Of a DNA stretch of 64,000 nucleotides, positions 32,646 to 47,600 are shown one piece after another (positions within the stretch are counted from its first letter, which is position 1; the number at the start of each line of letters is the position of its first letter). This stretch comes from Acidobacteriaceae bacterium. GTDB taxonomy: Bacteria > Acidobacteriota > Terriglobia > Terriglobales > Acidobacteriaceae. Below the pieces are notes generated by a model that saw only the letters and a list, made by a program, of their open reading frames with translations, was not told the DNA's origin and did no database searches. The stretch covers positions 62,001 through 126,000 of the forward strand of contig JASHPJ010000078.1 in assembly GCA_030038195.1 (NCBI GenBank), read 5' to 3'. The translations under genes were made by a program, and so were the position numbers.

Positions 32646-35600
32646 ATGTCCAGTCACAAACAGACTCTCAAATGCTCCCTGAACAACTTTTTGGCTTTTC
32701 TGTTTGCCTCGGTTCTCTGCTTCGGTTCCTCGGTTCTCGCTGGCGCGCAAACCACCGTTTCACCCTCGTCGCTGAGCTTCGGCAGCGTGGTGGTGGGTTT
32801 TTCCAGTCCGGTCAAAAATGTCACGCTCAAGAACACCCAGGCCGTCCCACTTACGATTAACTCGCTCGCGGTTACAGGCGGGGGCTTCGCTCTCGATCCC
32901 TCCACCACCTGCGCCAATCCCGGAACCCTGGCCGCCGGGGCCAGTTGCACGATCGGCATCACCCTCGCGCCGACGTCGGCCGTGGTGCAGGCCGGCACGC
33001 TGACCATCAGCACCGATGCCAGCAACAGCCCCCAGACCGTCACGCTCACCGGCAACGGGCTGGCCCAGGCCTCGCTTTCCCAGGCGACCATGTCTTTCGG
33101 CAACGTCGTGGTCGGCACCACCAGCCCCATCCAGAGCCGCACTCTGACCAACAATCTGCCCACCACGCTGACCATCAACCCCATCACCCTGCCGGCCGGC
33201 GGTTACGCACTCGATCCCTCCACTACCTGCGCCAACCCTGGAACCCTGGCTTCCCACGCGAGCTGCACGATTGCCGTAACCTTCACGCCTGCGACCGTGG
33301 GCGCGGCGCCCTCCGGATCGCTCGTCGTGAACACCTCTGCCAGCAACAGCCCGCAGAGCATTCCTCTCACCGGGGCCGGCGTCGGTCCCACCTCGGCTTC
33401 GCCTGCCTCGGTGAGCTTCGGCACCCAGGTAGTCGGCCTGACCAGCCTGATCAAGACGATCACCTTCTCAAACAACGCGGCTGCCGGTATTACGATCAAC
33501 TCGATCGTTGCGCCGTCTGGCGGCTTCGCCGTCGATCCCTCCACCACCTGCGCCAATCCCGGAACCCTGGCTGCGGGCGCTTCGTGCACCATCGGCATTA
33601 CCTTTACGCCTACCGTGGCAACAGTTGTGCCGGCGGGCACGGTGTTGACCATCAACACCACCGCGAGCAACAGCCCGCTGACCGTGACCCTGACCGGCAG
33701 GGGCATCGCAGCCACCACGCTCTCTGCCACCACGGTCGCCTTCGGCAACGTAGTTCTGAATCAGACCAGCACCATCCAGGCCGTCACCCTCACCAACAAT
33801 CAGCCCACCACGGCGCTCACCTTCACATCCCTGCCGCTGACCGGCGACAGCCAATTTGCGCTCGATCCTTCCAGCACCTGCGCTGCGAGCCTGGCTCCCG
33901 GCGCGAGCTGCACACTCGCTTTTACGTTTACTCCCACCGCGAGCGGAGCGCAGCCCAAAGGCACGCTGACCATCAATGACAGCGCCAGCAACAGCGGACA
34001 AACCATTACGCTTACCGGCTCCGGCGTAGCGGCCACGACGCTCACTCCATCCAGCCTCGCTTTCGGATCGGTGGTCGTAAACACCGTGAGCGCCACCAAG
34101 ACGCTCACGCTCAGGAACAACCAGTCCAGTGCGCTCACCATTACTTCGGTAGTTTTTGGCGGACCCTTTGCGCTGGACACCAGCGCCAACACCACCTGCC
34201 CGATGGCGGGCGGCACGGTGAGCGGCACGCTGGCCCCGAATGCAAGCTGCGTCATCGGCGTTACCTTCGATCCCACCGCTACGGGCGCCACAACCGGCGG
34301 CCAGGTGACGGTCATCGATTCGTCTTCGATGGGGCCGGTGCTGGCTACTCTTTCCGGCAGCGGAGTGCTCCCGGCCACGCTCTCCGTGTCTTCTGTCGCC
34401 TTTGGCAGCGTGGTGCAGAACGGGACGAGCGCGGTGAAGAACGTCACGCTCACCAACAATCAGACCGTCAATCTGAATATCTCGGCCATTACCGTGCCGG
34501 CTCCCTTTGCCGTTTCCGCCGGCACCACCACCTGCGCCGTCGGGACGCCCGTCCTGCCCGGCAAGAACTGCAATATCGCCCTCACATTTACGCCCACGGC
34601 CCTGGGCGCGGCGCCGGCCAGCTCCCTTACCGTAACGGACGACGCGGCCAACAACCCGCAGTCGGCTTCGTTGACGGGCACCGGCATTGCGCCCGTGACT
34701 TTCAGCCCTTCGTCGGTCAGCTTTGGCGCGGTGGTGGTGAACGAGTCCACAATCAAAACCACCACGCTGACCAACAACCAGGCGACGGCCCTGACCATTA
34801 CGTCGATTGGCAGCTTTACCTCCGGCTACTCTCTCAACCCGGCCGGAACCACCTGCCCGCTTTCGCCCAACACGCTGGCGGCCGGCGCGCACTGCGTGAT
34901 CGCCGTGAGCCTGGACGCGACGGCAACCGGATTGCAGCCCGGCTCGATGACGGTTGCAGACAGCGCTCCGGGCGGCTCGCAGGCGATTCCGTTCACCGGC
35001 AACGCCTCGCAGCCGGTGGTGCTGTCTCCAGGCGTTCTGTCGTTCTCAGCGCAGCTTGTGGGAACTACCAGCGCGTCCAAAACCATCACGCTGACCAACG
35101 AGCAGGCTGTTCCGCTGAACATCTCGGGGGTGACGATCACCGGCAGCAATCCATCGGACTTCGGCGTCACCAGCCTGTGCCCCACCCTGCCCACGCCGGT
35201 TGCCGCCACTTCGCATTGCACGCTCTCGATTACCTTCTCGCCGACCGCTTCAGGAACCCGCACGGCCACGCTCAACGTTGCCGACGATGCCGCCGGCTCG
35301 CCGCAGACGGTTTCGCTCGCCGGATCGGGCAACGCGCCTGTCTCCGTCTCGCCGACTTCGATCACCACCTTCAGCGCGCCGGTGGGAACCGCGAGCGCCT
35401 ACAGGACCGTCACCCTCAAGAACAACGATACTGCGCCTCTGACCATCAGCAGCTTCCAGTTCAGCGGTGATTTCATCCAGACCTCGACGACCTGCGGCTC
35501 CGCGCCTCCGTATACTCTGGCCGCCGGCAGCTCCTGCAACGTGACGGTGAGCTTCGACCCGACGATCGGAGGCATGCGCGCCGGCCAGTTGCAGATCTAT

Positions 35601-38600
35601 GACAGTGCCCTTACCAGCCCGCAGGTGGTGAATCTCTCCGGCAACGGTACCTCGCCACTCACGGTTTCTCCGGGTTCGCTCGCGTTCAGCACGCAGCTCG
35701 TGGGCACCACCAGCACCGCCAAGCCGGTAACGCTCACCAATCACGAGTCCGAATCCGAGACATTCACGCTCACGCCTTCCGGCGACTTTACCGCGGCCAG
35801 CAACTGCGCCACAGGTGTCATTGCAGCCAATTCAGCCTGCACCATCTTCATCAACTTTGTGCCTAGCAGCACCACGCCCGCTGCGCGCACCGGCTCGCTG
35901 GTGATTGCGGATTCTGCGCCGGGCGGCTCGCCGCTCGCGGTTTCTCTTACCGGCTCGGCCACGGCAACCAATCCCGCCGCGGCCGTAGCCGTGGTTTCGC
36001 CCGGAGCCGGCGCGGCCGGCTCGGTGGTTCCGGTGACCATCACCGGCAACGGCTGGACACACTTCAGCACGTCTTCGGTCATCACGTTCACTGACACGGC
36101 CAGCGGCAGCAATCCAGCCGACATTACGGCCGTCATCACCAGCGTTCCATCGCCGAATACGATCAGCGCCAACCTCACCCTGGCGGGCGGTTCGGGCGTG
36201 GTGTACGGCGCGCGCAATATCAAGGTGGTCACGCCGCTCTCCGGCGGAGGCAACGAAACCGCCTCGCTGAACTCGGCCTTCATCATTGCCGATCCGTCGC
36301 AGACGCACCAGATCACCGCCGTCTCGCCGGCATTCGGCTCACAGGGCCAGACGCTTACGGTGAATCTGACGGCCAGCGGCACGAACTTTGTGCAGGGCAC
36401 CACCTTCGCCAACTTCGGCGACGGCATTACGGTGGATCAGCTTGTCATCAACAGTTCCACCACGGCGACCGCGACCATCACCATCAGCAACACCACGCCC
36501 ATCGGCTATCGCACCATCACCATGGTTACGGGCGGCGAGGTTGCCACGTCGATCACCACGCCGCAGGGCAATCCCATCTTCCAGGTCGGGCCGAATAACG
36601 CCACGCTGGTGAGCGTAAGCTCCACCACGCCCGCGGTCACGCCGGTCTCGGTGCCGCAGAGTTTTGCCGGGCCCATCTATCTGACCGCGACAGGCACGCA
36701 CTTCCTGCAGAACGCCACCACTGTATCCATTAGCGGCGGCGTAACGGTGGGTGACGTTCTGGTGACTTCGCCGACCACGGCGACCGCGCAGGTAGTGGTG
36801 CCGGCCAATGCGGCCATCGGCGTGGACAACGTGACGGTTGCGACGGGCGGCGAGATCGCCAGCCTGGTCAACTCGTTCACCGTGACCGGATTGACGCCCG
36901 CGCTGGTTTCCGTCGCGCCGGCTTCGGCGCAGCAGGGCCAGTCGACCACGGTCGTGATCACCGGCAACGCCTACACCGCGTTCAACGCGTGCCCCGGCGG
37001 CGTGCTCACGGCCGACTTTACCGGCGAGATTGCAAGCCCGACCGTGAACGTGATCAGCGCCAACCAGGTTTCCGTGCCGATTACCGTGGCGCAGGACGCC
37101 AGCGTGGGCGGCATCACGGCCAACCTCATCTGCGGCGGATCGGGACAGGCGACGATCTTCCCGTTCAGCTTTACGGTTACGCCATCGGCGGCGGCGATCG
37201 TGAGCGTCTCGCCCAACAGTGTGCCGCAGGGCGGCCAGGTGACACTCAACGTCACGGGCGTGAACACCAACTGGATCCAGGGCACCACGACAGCGGCCTT
37301 CTATCCGGGCGGCGTTCCCGTGCCGCAGGTGAACGAAGTCACCGTCAACAGCGCGACGAGCGCGCAGCTTGCCATTTCCGTGCCCACGAACACGCCGCCG
37401 GGAACCTATGGATTCTACATGGCGACGGGCGGGCAGATTGTAAGCTCTTCGATCGGCGTGTACGCCAACACGCCCACGCTGACCATGAGCCCGGCCAACG
37501 GACTTGTGCCCGCGACCGGCACCAGCAGCTTCAGCGTAAGCTTCACCGGCCAGTTCACGCACTTCTCGCAGTCGGGCACGCTGCCGGTCATCGCTGGCCA
37601 GGGCGTCACGCTGACCAACTTCACGGTCAACAGCCTGGTAAGCGCGACCGGAACCATCAACATTGCGGCCGGCGCGGCGACGGGAGCGCGTCTCGTCACC
37701 TTCACCACCGGCGGCGAGATTGTGACCACCTACTTCAACGCGACCAGCACGCCGGTGGGCATCGTGAGCATCTCGCCGTATCACGCGCCGCAGAGCACTA
37801 CGCTCAACGTGGAGATCGTTGGCCTGAACACGCACTTCACGGCCGGAACCACGCAGGTGATCTTTGGCGGACCGCAGATCACGGTGAACAGCGTCACGGT
37901 GAACAGCGCGACCGACCTGGTGGCGAACATCACCACCAGCTACACGCCCACGGGCGGATCGCTCACGCCCACGCCTCCAGGATGGAATGCGGTCTACGTC
38001 AACACCGGCGCGGAGATGCTCATCACCGGCTTCTCAGTGGATGCGCCGGCTACGCCGACCATCCTGAGCGTGAGCCCGAGCAGCGCGCCGCAGGGCTCGA
38101 GCGGCAACTCGGTGACCATCACCGGCTCGCTGACCAACTGGGTGCAGGGCCAGTCCGAGCTGATCCTCGGCGCGGGCATTACCGTCGCCAACCTGACCAT
38201 CACCAGCCCGACCACGGCGACCGCTACGATCAGCGTGTCTCCGACGGCACCGGTGGGCGGCAACAGCGTCATCATGATCACCGGCTCGGAGTACGACTCG
38301 GGCACCGGCTTCAGCGTGACGCCGAGCGCGGCCTACATCTCCGCCATTGCGCCGAACGTCACCTGCCAGGGCAACTTCATCGCCTATTGCGGCGGATCGT
38401 CGGGCACCGCGGGTCCGTGGGTGGTGGCGCAACTGCAGACCACCACGCTCAACATCACCGGCGTGGGCACACACTGGCTGCAGGGCGAAACCACGTTCAA
38501 CTTCGGCCCCGGCGTGATCGTCGACCAGGTGACTATCAACAGCCCCACCAGCGCAACGGTGCAGATCACCGTACTTTCGACGGCGCCTGTCGGCTTCGCG

Positions 38601-41600
38601 GCGGTTTCGGCCAATACCGACGGCGAGACTGCATCGATCCAGCAGGGCATCGATATCGAGGAAGGCTCGCCCACGCTGCTGGCTATCTCGCCGGGCTCCG
38701 CGCAGCAGGGCGCAACGCTCAATCTCGAGGTGCTGGGCCGGTTCACCAACTGGCCGGTCGGCATGAACACGGTCAACGCGGCCTTCAATCAGGACATCAC
38801 GGTGAATTCGGTCAACGTGATCGACTCCGAGACCCTGGTGGCCAACATCACCGTGAGCCCGTGGGCCTATGTGGACTTCGGCAGTCCGTGCGGCCACGTG
38901 CTGACCATCACGTCGGGCAGCGAGCAGGTATCGACTGCGTCCATCAATGACAATTTCTGCGTCGCGCAGGGCGGCGAAGAGATCACATCGGTCATCAACC
39001 AGACTTCGGGCACGGCATCGGCGGTGCAGGGATCGACGGAGACGGTAGCCATCACCGGCATGTCCACGAACTTCCTGAATGGCCAAACGCAGGTGAGCTT
39101 CGGCGACTCCGGCATCCAGGTGGGCGTCGCGCAGGTCATCGACAGCACGCACCTCACCGTGCCTGTCGCTGTCTCCACCGCGGCCACTGACGGATACAAG
39201 ACCGTCACGGTCACTACGTATGGCCAGGTCGCCACGCAGCAGTTTGCCTTCCAGGTGGTGCCGGGCGTTGCGCAGCTTACTGAGGCCATCCCCAACGAGG
39301 CTGAGCAGGGCGTGCAGAACCTGACCGTCAAGCTGATCGGCCAGTACTCGCACTTCAGCGCCGACAGCACGGCGACCTTCGGCGCGGGCATCACCGTGGT
39401 CGGCACGCCGACCTACGTGAGCCCGACGGAGATCGACGCGGTCATCAACATCGATCCGCTCTCTTACCCCGGCAGCCGCAATGTAACGGTGACCACGCCC
39501 GATGTGTCGTGCGCCAATCAGCCGCCCATCGCCACCACGGGCGTTACATACGCGAACTGCACGCCGGGCAATCCGAACGGAACGGGCAGCGAGATCGTCA
39601 ACGCCAATGTCTTCCAGATCATTCCGGGTCCGGCGATCATCAGCAGCGTTTCGCCGAATACGGGCAACGAGGGCCAGGAGATCGTCTTCACCATCACCGG
39701 CTCGGCTACGCACTGGCAGCAGAACTTTACGCAGTTCTACATTGCCGGCGGCGGCTCCGACATTACGGTGAACGACGTCATCATCAACAGTCCCACCAGC
39801 GCCACGGTGGATATGACCATCTCGCAGACGGCCAATCCCGGAACGCGCTCGGTCTACATGGTGACGGCGGGCGAGTCCCTGTCAGATGCCGGCGCGTTTG
39901 TGGTGACCGGCGGCGTGCCTGCCATCAGCTATATAACGCCGGGCAGCGCGCAGCCGGGAACCACTGAGCTGCAGACAACCATCGTCGGCAATGCCTACAC
40001 GCAGTGGACCGCGGGCACGACGACGGTCAACTTCGGCCCCGGCATCACTGTCGATCAGTACACGGTCGATGACGCGTCGCACATCAGCGCGGACATCGAC
40101 ATTGGCCCAACCTGCACCAGCCCCGGTGTGCCTGCGGGCTGCGCGCAGTACGGTTATCGCACGGTTGTGGTGCAGACCGGCACGCAAGGGCTTACGGGCA
40201 GCTTCAACGTGGTGGCTCCGCCTCCACCGCCTACGCCTTATGTGTGGTACGAGTCGCCGACCACCGGCATTCCGGGCCAGACGCTGACCATCCACTTCTC
40301 CGGCGCGAACACCGAGTGGAACCCCGATCCAGTGACCGGCACGCAGCTTACCGGTTGGAACGCGGCCATCACGGTGAACTCGTTCCAGATCACCAGCGCG
40401 ACCTCGGCGATTGCCAACATCACCATCGCCGCCAACGCGACCGCCTCCACCAGCGCGCTCACCTTTACTACCAACGGAACCGCGTCCTACGGAACCGAGG
40501 TGGACAACGCGCAGTTCACGGTGGTCATCGCGCAGCCGGTGCTGAGCATCGTCGATCCGGGCTCGGGCATGCAGGGCGCGCAGAACATTACGGTGAACAT
40601 CCTCGGCCAGTTCACGGCCTTTGACAGCACCACCACGTTCAACTTCGGACCGGGCGTCACGGTCAACGGTCCGCCCACCGTTCTTGGGCCTACGGTGGCG
40701 CAGCAGAGCATCAGCATCGGCCAGGAGACGCCGACGGGCGGCTACGCCGTGACAGCCACCACGCCCGACGCTCCTGCCATCGCGCAGGTTGTGGGCGGTG
40801 CCGGATTCAGCGTTACGCCCAGCCTGGCGCTGATCTCCGCGGTCACGCCCAACACCTCGCCGCAAGGCACCACCATCACCGTCGATGTGCAGGGCTCGAA
40901 TACGCACTGGAACGGCTCGACCGTGTTCAGCTTCGGCGCGGGCATTGTCGTCACCAGTGCCGTGGTGAACAGCGAGACGGATGCCACGCTCACGCTGGCG
41001 ATTCCGCCGCTTGCGTCCGAGGGCACCACCTATGCGCAGGCGCGCACCGGCGGCGAGGTGGCCACGCTTAACCAGGCCTTCGTGGTCACGGCTGGCACAC
41101 CGCTGCTTCTGTCTTCGGGTCCGGGCTCGGTGCCGCAGCAGGGCAGCGCCGTGTTCACCATCCTGAGCCAGGCCACCAACTGGTCCAGCGCCAATCCGCC
41201 GGCCGTGAGCTACGGGACAGGCATCACGCTGACCAACGTCAACGTGACCGGGCCGACGTCCATGACCGTGGATGGCTACGTGCAGCCGACTACCAACACC
41301 GGCTACCGCAACCTGACCGTCACTACCGGCACGCAGACGCTGAGCATTGCCAATGCCGTCTACGTGAGTCCCGGACCGGCGGTCATCAACAGCGTTTCTC
41401 CCAACACCGGCGGGCAGGGCGTGACCCTGGCCAACGTGGCCATCAACGGCATCAATACGCACTGGCAGCAGGGTGTCACCACGCTCACTTTCCCCGGCGT
41501 TCTGGTGAACAGCTTCGTGGTGAACTCGCCTACGTCCATCACGGCCAGCATCACCGTCGATCTGAACGTGACTCCGGGACAGGTGTCGGTGACCACCGTG

Positions 41601-44600
41601 ACCGGCGGCGAAATGGCCACCGAGGTGAATGCATTCACCATCACCCAGACCCAGGCCGAGCTGGCGTTCGTGAGTCCGCCCAGCCTGCAGCAGGGGCAGA
41701 CGCAGAACATCGCCATCACCGGCATTGACACCAGCTTCAGCACAAGCAGCACCGTGACTGCGGGCACGGGCGTTATCGTCAACTCCGTCACCTACACCAG
41801 CGCCACCTCGCTCACGGCCAGCGTAACCGTGCAGCCCACGGCTGCGCTCGGCTATCGCACCATTACTGTCACCACCGGCACGCAGGTGGTTGCCAGCTCG
41901 TCGCTCTTCCAGGTAGAGGCAGGCCCGGCGGCGATCGCCAGCCTGAGCCCGAATACCGGCGGCCAGGGCCAGTCTGTCACCATGCTGGTCACGGGCAGCC
42001 AGACGCACTTCTCGGGCGGCACCGCGGCCAGCGTCAGCGGCGGAATCTCCGTCACCGGCATCAGCGTGGTGGACGGCCTGCACGCCAACGTCACCGTGTT
42101 CGTCCCCAACACGACGCCGCTGGGCGCTTACAACGTAACGCTCACCACCGGCGGCGAAGTGGCGACCATCCTGGGCGGATTCACCGTCACCACCGGCTCG
42201 CCGCAGATCTCGGCCGTCAACCCGCCCACCGGCAACCAGGGCGAGACGAACCAGAACGTGACCATCACCGGCCTGTTCACGAGCTTTGTGAACGGAACCA
42301 GCGTGGCCAGCTTCGGCTCGGACATCACGGTCAACTCCACCACGGTGACCGGCCCCACCCTTGCCGTGGCGAACATCACCATCAGCAACACGGCTGCGCT
42401 CGGCTCGCGCAACGTGACCGTGAACACCAGCGGCCAGATAGCCAGCATTACTGGCGGATTCACCGTGCTCGCCGGTATTCCGGCGCTCACCACGGTCTCA
42501 CCGACCATGGGCCAAGCCGGCACCACGGTGAACCTCGTGGTCAACGGCGCGTTCACCACCTTCCAGCAGGGCTTTACGTCTGTCTCGCTGGGTGATGGCA
42601 TTGTGACCAACTTCGTCACAGTGAATTCGACTACGCAGTTGACGGCGAACATCACCGTCCCGTCGAACGCATCGGTGGGCAATACCTACGTCTCGGTCAC
42701 CGCCAACGGCCAGACGCTCACGCTCAACAATGCCTTCGCCGTAACGCCCGGAACGCCGGCGATCGCGCAGATTAACCCGAACATCGGCACGCCGGGCAAC
42801 AACGTGACGGTGACGATTACCGGCCTGTACACCAACTGGGTGAACGGCACCACGGTTGCGAACTTCGGCCCCGGCATCAGCGTGGGCGGAGCTGCGGCCG
42901 GCACATCGGGACCGGTGACAGTGAACAGTCCCACCAGCCTGACCGCGCAGCTCAGCATCCTGGCGAGCGCCGCACTCGGTCCGGTGACCGTGACCACCAC
43001 CACCGGCGGCGAAGTGGAAAACGTGCCCGGCGGCTTCACCATCCAGGCGGCTACCGTGCCTGCGCCCACGATCATCTCGCTGAGCCCCGGCTCGAACGCC
43101 AGTGGCATGCCTATCAACAGCGACATCATCGCGGTGTTCAGCGAGCCGATGAACCGCACCACGATCAACATCAGCACGGTGCTGCTCTATCTCACCAGCA
43201 ATCCGAACCAGGGCAACGTTCCGGTTACGGGCACGGTCACCGTCGATCCGACCGGGCGCGTAATGACCTTCGCGCCATCCAGCCTGCTGGCGGTCAACTC
43301 CACCTACTACCTGCAGATGACCAATGCCATCAAGGATGCGACCGGCAATACCTTCAGCCAGTACACGACTGATCTCTACACCACGTCCACGGCCAACTCG
43401 ATTGCGCCCACGGTGATTGCGGTCAATCCGCCGCCTTCGAGCACGGTTGGCACCAATGTGCCGGTGCAACTCGAGTTCAGCGTGCCCATGGATCAAGCCA
43501 CGCAGGCGGGCATCACCGTGTCCACCGGTGGCAACCCGGTTGCGGGCACATACACCTGGAACGCGCCCATCAACTGCTGCTCGTGGGGGCCGGGAACCAT
43601 CGTGACCTTCACGCCGACCACGGCGTACACGCCCGGCACCACGTACACCGTGGCCTGGTCGAATACCGTGACCGACACGGCCGGCAACGCGCTTACGCCG
43701 GGCTCGTTCACCTTCACCACCGGCAGCGGTCCTGACAGCACGAACAACGTGCCGAGCACGAACTTTAACAACCAGACCAACGTGGGCACCAACTTTGCGC
43801 CTATGGTTACCTACTCCAAGCCGGTCAATCCGCTCGACATCAACACCAGCACGCTGCTGCTCTACAACTACGACAGCGGCAAGTACGTGGGTGGAACGGT
43901 GAGCGTTGCCGCCAATGGACTGAGCGCAACCTTTACGCCGTCTATTCCGCTGCTGCCCGATACGTACTACCGGCTCGTGCAGTCGGGCGGCAACTACGAC
44001 GCGGACGGCATCAGCCTGAATGGAAACACCTGGTACTTCACCACCGGCAGCGGAGAAGATCTGACCGCGCCGACGGTCGCCTCGATTTCGCCTTCGAACA
44101 ATGCCACGTCCGTGCCGCTGAACGCCCTGGTGACAGCGCACTTCAGCTCGGCCATCAACCCGTCGAACGTGAACGTGATCACGGTTACGCCTTCAGGCGG
44201 CTCGCCGATCGCGGGGACTGCGACCCTGGGAAGCGACCTGGTGACGCTCACCTTTACGCCTACCGACCCGCTGCTGAGCAACACCGTGTACACCGTGCAG
44301 GTGAGCGGATACACCGACCTGGTGGGCAACTCCGGCTCGACGTTCACCAGCAGCTTTACCACCGCCAGCTCGGGAGTGGTCATCAACGTCTCCACCGGAA
44401 TCGACGCCTCCGGCAATGTGATTCTTACCGGCAACACGGTCGATCCGCACTGGAGCTACTATCCGACCAGCGGCACCTCCGGCGAGACGAACTTCCAGTA
44501 TCCGGGCACGCAGCCGCTGGAGGTTGTGGCGCCCAACGATGCCGACTGGTACAGCGGATGGGACAGCAACGGTCCTAGCTCGTCCTGGATTGCGATCAAT

Positions 44601-47600
44601 CCCAACAGTACTTCAGGAAATACTTACGGCTTCTACTCGACAGCGTTCCTTCTGCCGAATCCGCTGCCCAGCGGCCATCTCTGCCTGGCGGGTGCCATGA
44701 GCCACGACGATAACGGCCTGCTGGCCGTCAACGGCACGGCCATCATGGCCGACCAGGGATACACGGGCGGCTCCCTGGTTCCGCTCAATATCGACATCAC
44801 CAGCGAGGTGACGCCGGGAACGAATTACCTGATATTTGGCTTCGGCTCTACAGACAACGACCTCGAGGGCCTGCGCCTGCAGGCTGCCGTGGAAAGCTGC
44901 GGCGCCAGCCTCACCGGCGGGCTGACGCTGACCAGCGCGACGCCGAGTAACGGCGCGACCAACGTGGCCACCAACACCACCATCACCATGACCTTCAATA
45001 ACCCGCTCGATCCGGCGACGGTGAACCCCACCACGCTGCCGGTGATGGTCGGCTGGAACAGCAACCAGGAGATTACGGGCAGCTACGCGGTTTCAGGCAG
45101 CCAGGTCGTGTTTACGCCGGCCAGCCCGTTCCCGACCAACACGCAGATCTACGTGGGCGCTTGCGGCGGACCGCTCGACCTGGCCGGCGACTCGGCCGGC
45201 GGCTGCTACACGCAGTTGATGAGCTTTACCACCGGCAGCACGAGCACGCCTGCGGCCAATCCACTGCAGGTGATCGCCTTCACGCCGGCGGCAAACGCTA
45301 CCAACGTGGGCCTGCGCGCTCCGGTGACGGCGACCTTCAACCGGTCCATCAACCTGGGCACGGTAAACCAGAACAACGCCAGCAGCGACTTTGCTCTCTT
45401 TGCCGGCGATGGCCAGAGCCCATGGTGCACCAGCTACTCGCACTCGCAAGACGATGCAACCCTGTCGTTTACCTGCTACGCGTTGCCGGCCAGCACCAGC
45501 ATGACCATGATGCTCAACAGCAACATCGAGGACTGGCAGAGCAACCCGCTCCAGAACTTTACCAGCCAGTTCACCACCAGTCCGGCCGATTCGAATACCA
45601 ACGGAACGATCATCACCACGCGGCCGGGCAGCGGCGCCAGCGGCGTGAATCCGAACATGCCCATCGTGCTCTACAGCAATCTGCCCATCAACGCGGCCAC
45701 GGCGACGGGTGGCATCCAGGTGACGCAGAACAACGTGCTGATTCCCGGCACGGTGCAGGTGCTCGATAGCGGCTACACGCTCGAGTTCACGCCCAGCGTG
45801 CCATTTACGGCGGGCGCGCTCATCCAGTGGTGGACGAACACCTCGTTGATGGAGTCCACCTACAACACGCCAGTCAACGCCACGTCGGGCTACTTCTACG
45901 TGGCGGCCAGCACGGCCACGCTTGCGCCGACGGTGCAGACCACTTCGCCCCCGGCCAACTCCAATCCGGTTCCGCTCAATACGGTCTTCGACGTGCAGTT
46001 CAACACGCCGCTGAATCCGAGCACCATCAACTCGAGCAATATCTACCTCTACGACGGAACCACCGGCCTGAATGTGACCGCAAACTACTCACAGCCGCAG
46101 CCCAACGAGGTGCTGATGGTGCCCACCAGCGCGCTGCCTGTCAACCACTACATCTACGTCTACGTCAAGAGCGGATTGCAGAGCACCACCAGCGTGCCCG
46201 CAACAGCTACCAACTGGTACGAATACACCGGCACCGCTGCCGATTCCACCACTCCCACGGTAATCAGCGCCGTGCCCTATAACGGCGCCGGCAACGTAGG
46301 CGTCAATATCTCGCCGGGCGTGGTCTTCAACAAGGCTATCGACCAGGTGAGCCTGAACAGCAATACCTTCCAGGTGCTGAATGGAAGCACGCCGCTGGCG
46401 GGCAGCTACTTCTTCAACTCCGCGGACACGCGCATCGAGTTCGTGCCCAACGCACCGCTGCCGCCGAGCACGGCACTCACCATGAAGATCAACGGCGTCA
46501 CCGACCGCGTCGGCAACCCGGTGAACTTCTCATCCACATTCCAGACCGGCACAGGCCCTGACTTTACCGCGCCGTCGGTCGTGTGGAGCAGCGTCACCAG
46601 CAACGGCAGCATTCCCACCAACTCGACCATCACCGTGCAGTTCAGCGAGTCGATGGACGTTACAACCTTTACCGCCGGCCAGCCGGGCGCGTGCGGCGAC
46701 TTCTACCTCTACGATGACCTGAACGGTAACTGCATCGCCACCACGCTTACCTGGAGCGCGGACCAGTCCACGGCGTACCTGACGCCGAGCGCGCCGCTGT
46801 GGGCCGGCGACGAGTATCGCCTGGCGATCAATAGCGGTACTGATCTGGCCGGAAACACGGTGAACGGCATCAATCTTTCGTTCTACGCCGACTTCACCAG
46901 CTCATCCGCCGCTCCCACGGTGATCAACTTCAACCCCATCGGCGGCAAGACCGGGCTGGGCACCAACGCGATCGTGGAAGCGCAGTTCAGCGCGCCCATC
47001 GATCCCAACAGCGTGTCGGGTGTGACGCTGTCGGCCAGCGGAACGACGGTCCCGACCACGCCGATTCTGAGCGCGGGCAACACCGTGCTGCAACTGCTGC
47101 CCGCCACGCCGCTCACGGCCAATACCACCTACACGACGACGATTGCCGGCGTGAAAGACCCGGCCGGCAACCTGGTGGCGACGGTGAACAACAGCTTTAC
47201 CACCGGCGCCACCTACGACATCGCCGCGCCTTCGGCGGTCACCTCCGATCCGCCGAGCGGCTCCACGGTCGGCACCAACGTGGTTCCGAAGATCGTCTTC
47301 AACAAGCCGCTCAACCCGATCACGGTAAGCAACAGCACGTTCCGGATGTATCTGAACGACAGCGGGCAGTTCATCCCGCTCACCGTAACTCCGTCGGCCG
47401 ACGGGCTTACGGTGACCATGACGCCGCAGGTCGCGCTGCTGCCCAACACTTACTATCACTTCCAGGCCTGCTGCGGCTACCAGGACCAGGATGGCAACAA
47501 CGGCAACCAGGCAGACCTCTACTTCTACACCAACGGCGGCACGGATACGACCGGTCCCACAGTGGTTGTGACGCCGCTGGCCGGCGCTACCGGCATTCCG

